A stretch of 6,476 nt of DNA from Deltaproteobacteria bacterium. Lineage in GTDB: Bacteria; Desulfobacterota; Syntrophobacteria; B119-G9. The notes beneath the pieces are model-generated. The model made no database searches and had not been told where the DNA came from. It saw nothing but the letters and a program-made list of their open reading frames with translations. The translations under genes were made by a program, and so were the position numbers. The number at the start of each line of letters is the position of its first letter. Position 1 is the stretch's first letter. The DNA lies in the NCBI GenBank assembly GCA_003646715.1, contig QMLL01000100.1, forward strand, positions 1-6,476, written 5' to 3'. Shown here piece by piece: positions 4,059 to 6,476 of this stretch.

Positions 4059-5208
4059 AGTTCTCATACTATTCCTCGCATTTATCGTTCTCTTAAACAG
4101 CGCCTATCTCTGCGCAGAAGAGGAAGAAATAGATCAGCCAAAGGAACAATACAGCGTAGAACTTGGAAGTTTCAAGACTGTGCCGGCCATGGCCGATGTC
4201 TATCTTCAAATTCCTTCGAAGCTCCAGCACAAAGCCATGGTGTGTCGCTCGGGTGTAAATTACATATTAAGGTGCGGTGCGTCGGCAAAAAAGAATCTTA
4301 TTGATCCCATCTTCAAAGAGTTGAATGACCTTGGATTGAGGCCGATCATCGTAAAAGGGGATCTGAGTAATTGTTCCCCCGCGGAGCCGTTCTTCAAGTC
4401 CTACGGAAGAACGACACCACAACAGAAAAAACACGTAGAATCTACGGTAATTTCACCCCCTGCTTACGCGGATCTCAAAGATCCCGCAATTAGACGATAC
4501 CTCCAGAGCGGGATAGTTACAGTACTGCCGGAAGTTACGACGAAGGTCTATCTCAGCAACCGGGACGTCAATCGCATAACCTGCATGGGGGGCCGGCCTA
4601 TTAAAGATATCGTCTATTCCAAGGAAAAAGGAATATCCGTCAAAACCGACGGTAGCAACGCATTCGTCAAGTTCCTCATCTCCAGGGATGCTATGACAGG
4701 GGCACTTCAATATGCCAAAGTCCCTTCTGAGTTTTACGTGGTCTGTGGACAGGATACAGTCTATACCCTAATAGCTACACCCAGAAATATTCCGGCACAG
4801 GCTATCCAGCTCGTCTCCCGTGAGAAGGAGATCAAGAAGAATCTCTCTATTTTCGAAGGTCTTTCTTTCGAGAGAAAGATCCTCATGCTGGTAAAAGATA
4901 CGTATAGAGACACTATTCCGGAAAGCTTCACGGTGCAGCTCTTGAACAAACCCTATAAACTCTTTCGTTATATCGATGTCATACTCAAGCGCCGGGTTAT
5001 CGCGGAGGGTGAAGGCCTTCAGGTGAAAGAGTTTATACTCTCTTTGAAGGCTTCATCACCGAAGCCTCGGATGGAACTCAGCGAGAAATTCTTTCTGCTT
5101 CCGGAACTCACACAAAACCCGGTTGGAATCTCGTTAGAGCATATGGCTCTGCAAAGAGGACATCCATGCAGGCTTTTTATCGTAGAGAGGCACGTCGAGG
5201 AGGATTAA
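4030..5208 (+). CDS. traK: TraK with an extra N-terminal SPOR-like domain
   Basis: ATG 4030 is chosen; a TTG one codon earlier is possible, and GGGAGG (4014-4019) serves either. The 392-aa product starts with a signal peptide (cleavage likely near LCA/EEE, about 29). Residues about 40-110 resemble a SPOR domain: YSVELGSFK, then NYILRCGASAKKNLIDPIF and LNDLGLRPIIVKG, following the 'vqlGsF..Yrv.vGpf..L...G.....v' plan. A linker (about 111-162) follows. The rest, from TVLPEVTTKVYLSNRDVNRI to the end, is TraK-like (VYLSNRDVNRITC, KFLI, PSEFYVVCG, TYTL-like strand). F TraK is about 242 aa without this extension. TraK is the VirB9-like secretin-related part of the outer-membrane core. The gene overlaps traE by 29 nt and abuts traB. 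SPOR domains bind denuded peptidoglycan in known families, so this TraK may be wall-targeted. Confidence 0.85.
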   Translation: MRSRKWPRNKVLILFLAFIVLLNSAYLCAEEEEIDQPKEQYSVELGSFKTVPAMADVYLQIPSKLQHKAMVCRSGVNYILRCGASAKKNLIDPIFKELNDLGLRPIIVKGDLSNCSPAEPFFKSYGRTTPQQKKHVESTVISPPAYADLKDPAIRRYLQSGIVTVLPEVTTKVYLSNRDVNRITCMGGRPIKDIVYSKEKGISVKTDGSNAFVKFLISRDAMTGALQYAKVPSEFYVVCGQDTVYTLIATPRNIPAQAIQLVSREKEIKKNLSIFEGLSFERKILMLVKDTYRDTIPESFTVQLLNKPYKLFRYIDVILKRRVIAEGEGLQVKEFILSLKASSPKPRMELSEKFFLLPELTQNPVGISLEHMALQRGHPCRLFIVERHVEED

Positions 5209-6447
5209 ATGCTTTTAGGGAAGGATAAAGACTTAGAGCCGCGAGGACCTCTTGCTCCGCTTAAAAAGAAATGGGCAGAACTGGAGCCCAAGAAGCAGAA
5301 GACCATTACACTCCTGATCGTTGGGCTTGCGATAGTGGTCTTTGCCGGGCTTGGCTACCAGAGCAGGCACAAACATGCCAAGAAGACGACGAAGACACCA
5401 AAGCCGGTGACGAAGGAAATATCTCTCGACACCGACATGATCGAGAAGAGTTTATTTCGGCAGGCCCAGGAGACAATTAACCAGCAAGGGAAGCTGATTG
5501 CTGATCTGAGGAAAGAAATTGCGAAAATCAAGGCGGCTCAGGCTCAACAAGCCAAAGAAACCTCACGTGGAAGACAAGCGATTCCTGCGCCACCTAGTAA
5601 CAAGAAAGCAACCAGGGCAAAGCCGGTGAAACCAACTAGACCGGTGCCTCAATACTATGCAACCCCTCCCCCTCCTCCCTCTTTTGGCCCGGGTGGGAAA
5701 AAGGAAAAAGAGACGAACGTCATCGGTGGTATAACGTTTATCTCCAATCCGCTTCCCACCCATGAATCGAAGAAGGAGGAGGGTAAAAAAAAATTCCAGA
5801 TCTATTTGCCCCCTTCTTTTATGGAGGCAACTTTGCTCTCCGGACTGGATGCTCCGACAACCACGTCGGGCAAGAACAACCCAGTACCGGTACTGCTTCG
5901 AATCAAAGATCTGGCGGTGCTTCCTAACAGGGTAAAGGCCAACCTGAAAGGATGTTTCGTTCTGGCTGAAGGGAGGGGGAACCTGGCAAGTGAGCGGGTG
6001 GACGTGAGGCTGCTTACTTTAAGTTGTGTATCCAAGCATGGTGAAGCAGTGATCGATCAACCAATCAAGGGCTATGTGGTAGACGAAGACGGTAAGGCCG
6101 GATTGCGCGGTCTTGTCTCTGCCAAATTTGGAGCATTGCTCGCAAGGAGTCTCCTGGCTGGTTTCATTGGCGGCGTGGGAGAAGCCGTAAGATCATCGGC
6201 CATGACGTACAACACCACTGAATTCGGTACTCAAACCCAGATGTTCAGTAGTAACGATGCTGAAAACATAGCGAAGGCAGGCATAGGAGGTGGGATATCC
6301 GAGGCGAGCAAGAATCTGCAAAAATTCTACCTGCAACTAGCAGAGCAAACACTTCCCATCATCCAGGTGGGAGCTACCAAGATCGTCACTGTGGTAATCA
6401 GTGAAGGTGTCAAATTGGAGGTCAAAGATGCAAAGGTTCTTATGTAG
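5209..6447 (+). CDS. traB: TraB, VirB10-like envelope-spanning core protein
   Basis: This 412-aa protein has a cytoplasmic N-terminus (1-32), one membrane helix (about 33-50), a predicted coiled coil (about 75-115), a proline-rich periplasmic linker including a run of prolines near 153-157, and a C-terminal VirB10-like domain (about 197-412). Family marks there are LKGCFVLAEG..NLASERVDVRL, LSCV and KGYVVDEDGKAGLRG, followed by the glycine-rich helical region (about 307-330) expected to cross the outer membrane. The paired Cys (249, 273) are typical of TraB. It spans both membranes and joins TraK and TraV in the core. F TraB is a little longer (475 aa). It starts at ATG 5209 directly after the traK TAA, with GAGGAGG just upstream. 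Confidence 0.94.
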   Translation: MLLGKDKDLEPRGPLAPLKKKWAELEPKKQKTITLLIVGLAIVVFAGLGYQSRHKHAKKTTKTPKPVTKEISLDTDMIEKSLFRQAQETINQQGKLIADLRKEIAKIKAAQAQQAKETSRGRQAIPAPPSNKKATRAKPVKPTRPVPQYYATPPPPPSFGPGGKKEKETNVIGGITFISNPLPTHESKKEEGKKKFQIYLPPSFMEATLLSGLDAPTTTSGKNNPVPVLLRIKDLAVLPNRVKANLKGCFVLAEGRGNLASERVDVRLLTLSCVSKHGEAVIDQPIKGYVVDEDGKAGLRGLVSAKFGALLARSLLAGFIGGVGEAVRSSAMTYNTTEFGTQTQMFSSNDAENIAKAGIGGGISEASKNLQKFYLQLAEQTLPIIQVGATKIVTVVISEGVKLEVKDAKVLM

Positions 6448-6476
6448 AGTACTTCTTCATATAGCACTGGTCGCAG
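6428..6476 (+). CDS. traV: Start of a secreted protein, probably TraV lipoprotein (cut by window edge)
   Basis: ATG 6428 follows GGAGG (6417-6421) at 6 nt and overlaps the traB end by 20 nt in another frame. The 16 visible codons read MQRFLCRVLLHIALVA, a basic start followed by a hydrophobic core, as in a signal peptide. In F- and SXT-type operons traV follows traB or is close downstream, and TraV is an outer-membrane lipoprotein. The lipobox would lie beyond the edge, so the name rests on gene order. Confidence 0.55.
   Translation, partial: MQRFLCRVLLHIALVA

Overview
The window looks like part of an integrative or conjugative element (or plasmid) of a Gram-negative bacterium. It carries toxin-antitoxin genes on the left and the start of an F-type (MPF-F, TraA-L-E-K-B-V) type IV secretion operon on the right. 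Lipoproteins, a VirB10/TraB protein spanning both membranes and an OmpA-like domain all require an outer membrane. The moderate GC content and the protein style would fit a deltaproteobacterial or related anaerobic lineage, but that is an impression and not a proof.

Left part (1-1312). The C-terminal half of a MazF/PemK toxin runs off the left edge and ends before a clear intrinsic terminator (270-300). Next come two 19-bp palindromic repeats spaced 33 bp apart (328-379). A HigB-HigA toxin-antitoxin operon follows on the minus strand (980 to 403). Its near-consensus promoter has a palindrome in the spacer and would give an almost leaderless higB mRNA. The 330-bp divergent region between higB and the transfer operon holds no convincing gene. 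It does hold two copies of a 37-bp A-tract/TATATATA/GTAGAGA module, 137 bp apart. Between them lies sequence able to form two strong RNA hairpins, so it may be a duplicated promoter with a short structured RNA.

Transfer operon (1313 to the right edge, all plus strand, mostly overlapping or tightly spaced). In order: a 238-aa protein that looks like an HD-domain fold with its metal-ligand residues replaced; an OmpA-like lipoprotein starting at GTG 2026; a 165-bp gap with three near-identical strong ribosome-binding sequences; a TraA/VirB2-type pilin with a long leader; an 11-bp perfect hairpin; TraL; TraE; a TraK that carries an extra N-terminal SPOR-like domain; TraB; and the first 16 codons of a further gene, probably the TraV lipoprotein.

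How they would work together. TraA is the pilus subunit. TraL and TraE belong to the inner-membrane/periplasmic assembly. TraK, TraB and TraV form the envelope-spanning core. The most unusual point is that two proteins in this short operon, the OmpA-like lipoprotein and the SPOR-TraK fusion, carry domains of peptidoglycan-binding families. This suggests a transfer channel fixed to, or positioned by, the cell wall. The toxin-antitoxin genes would stabilise the element.
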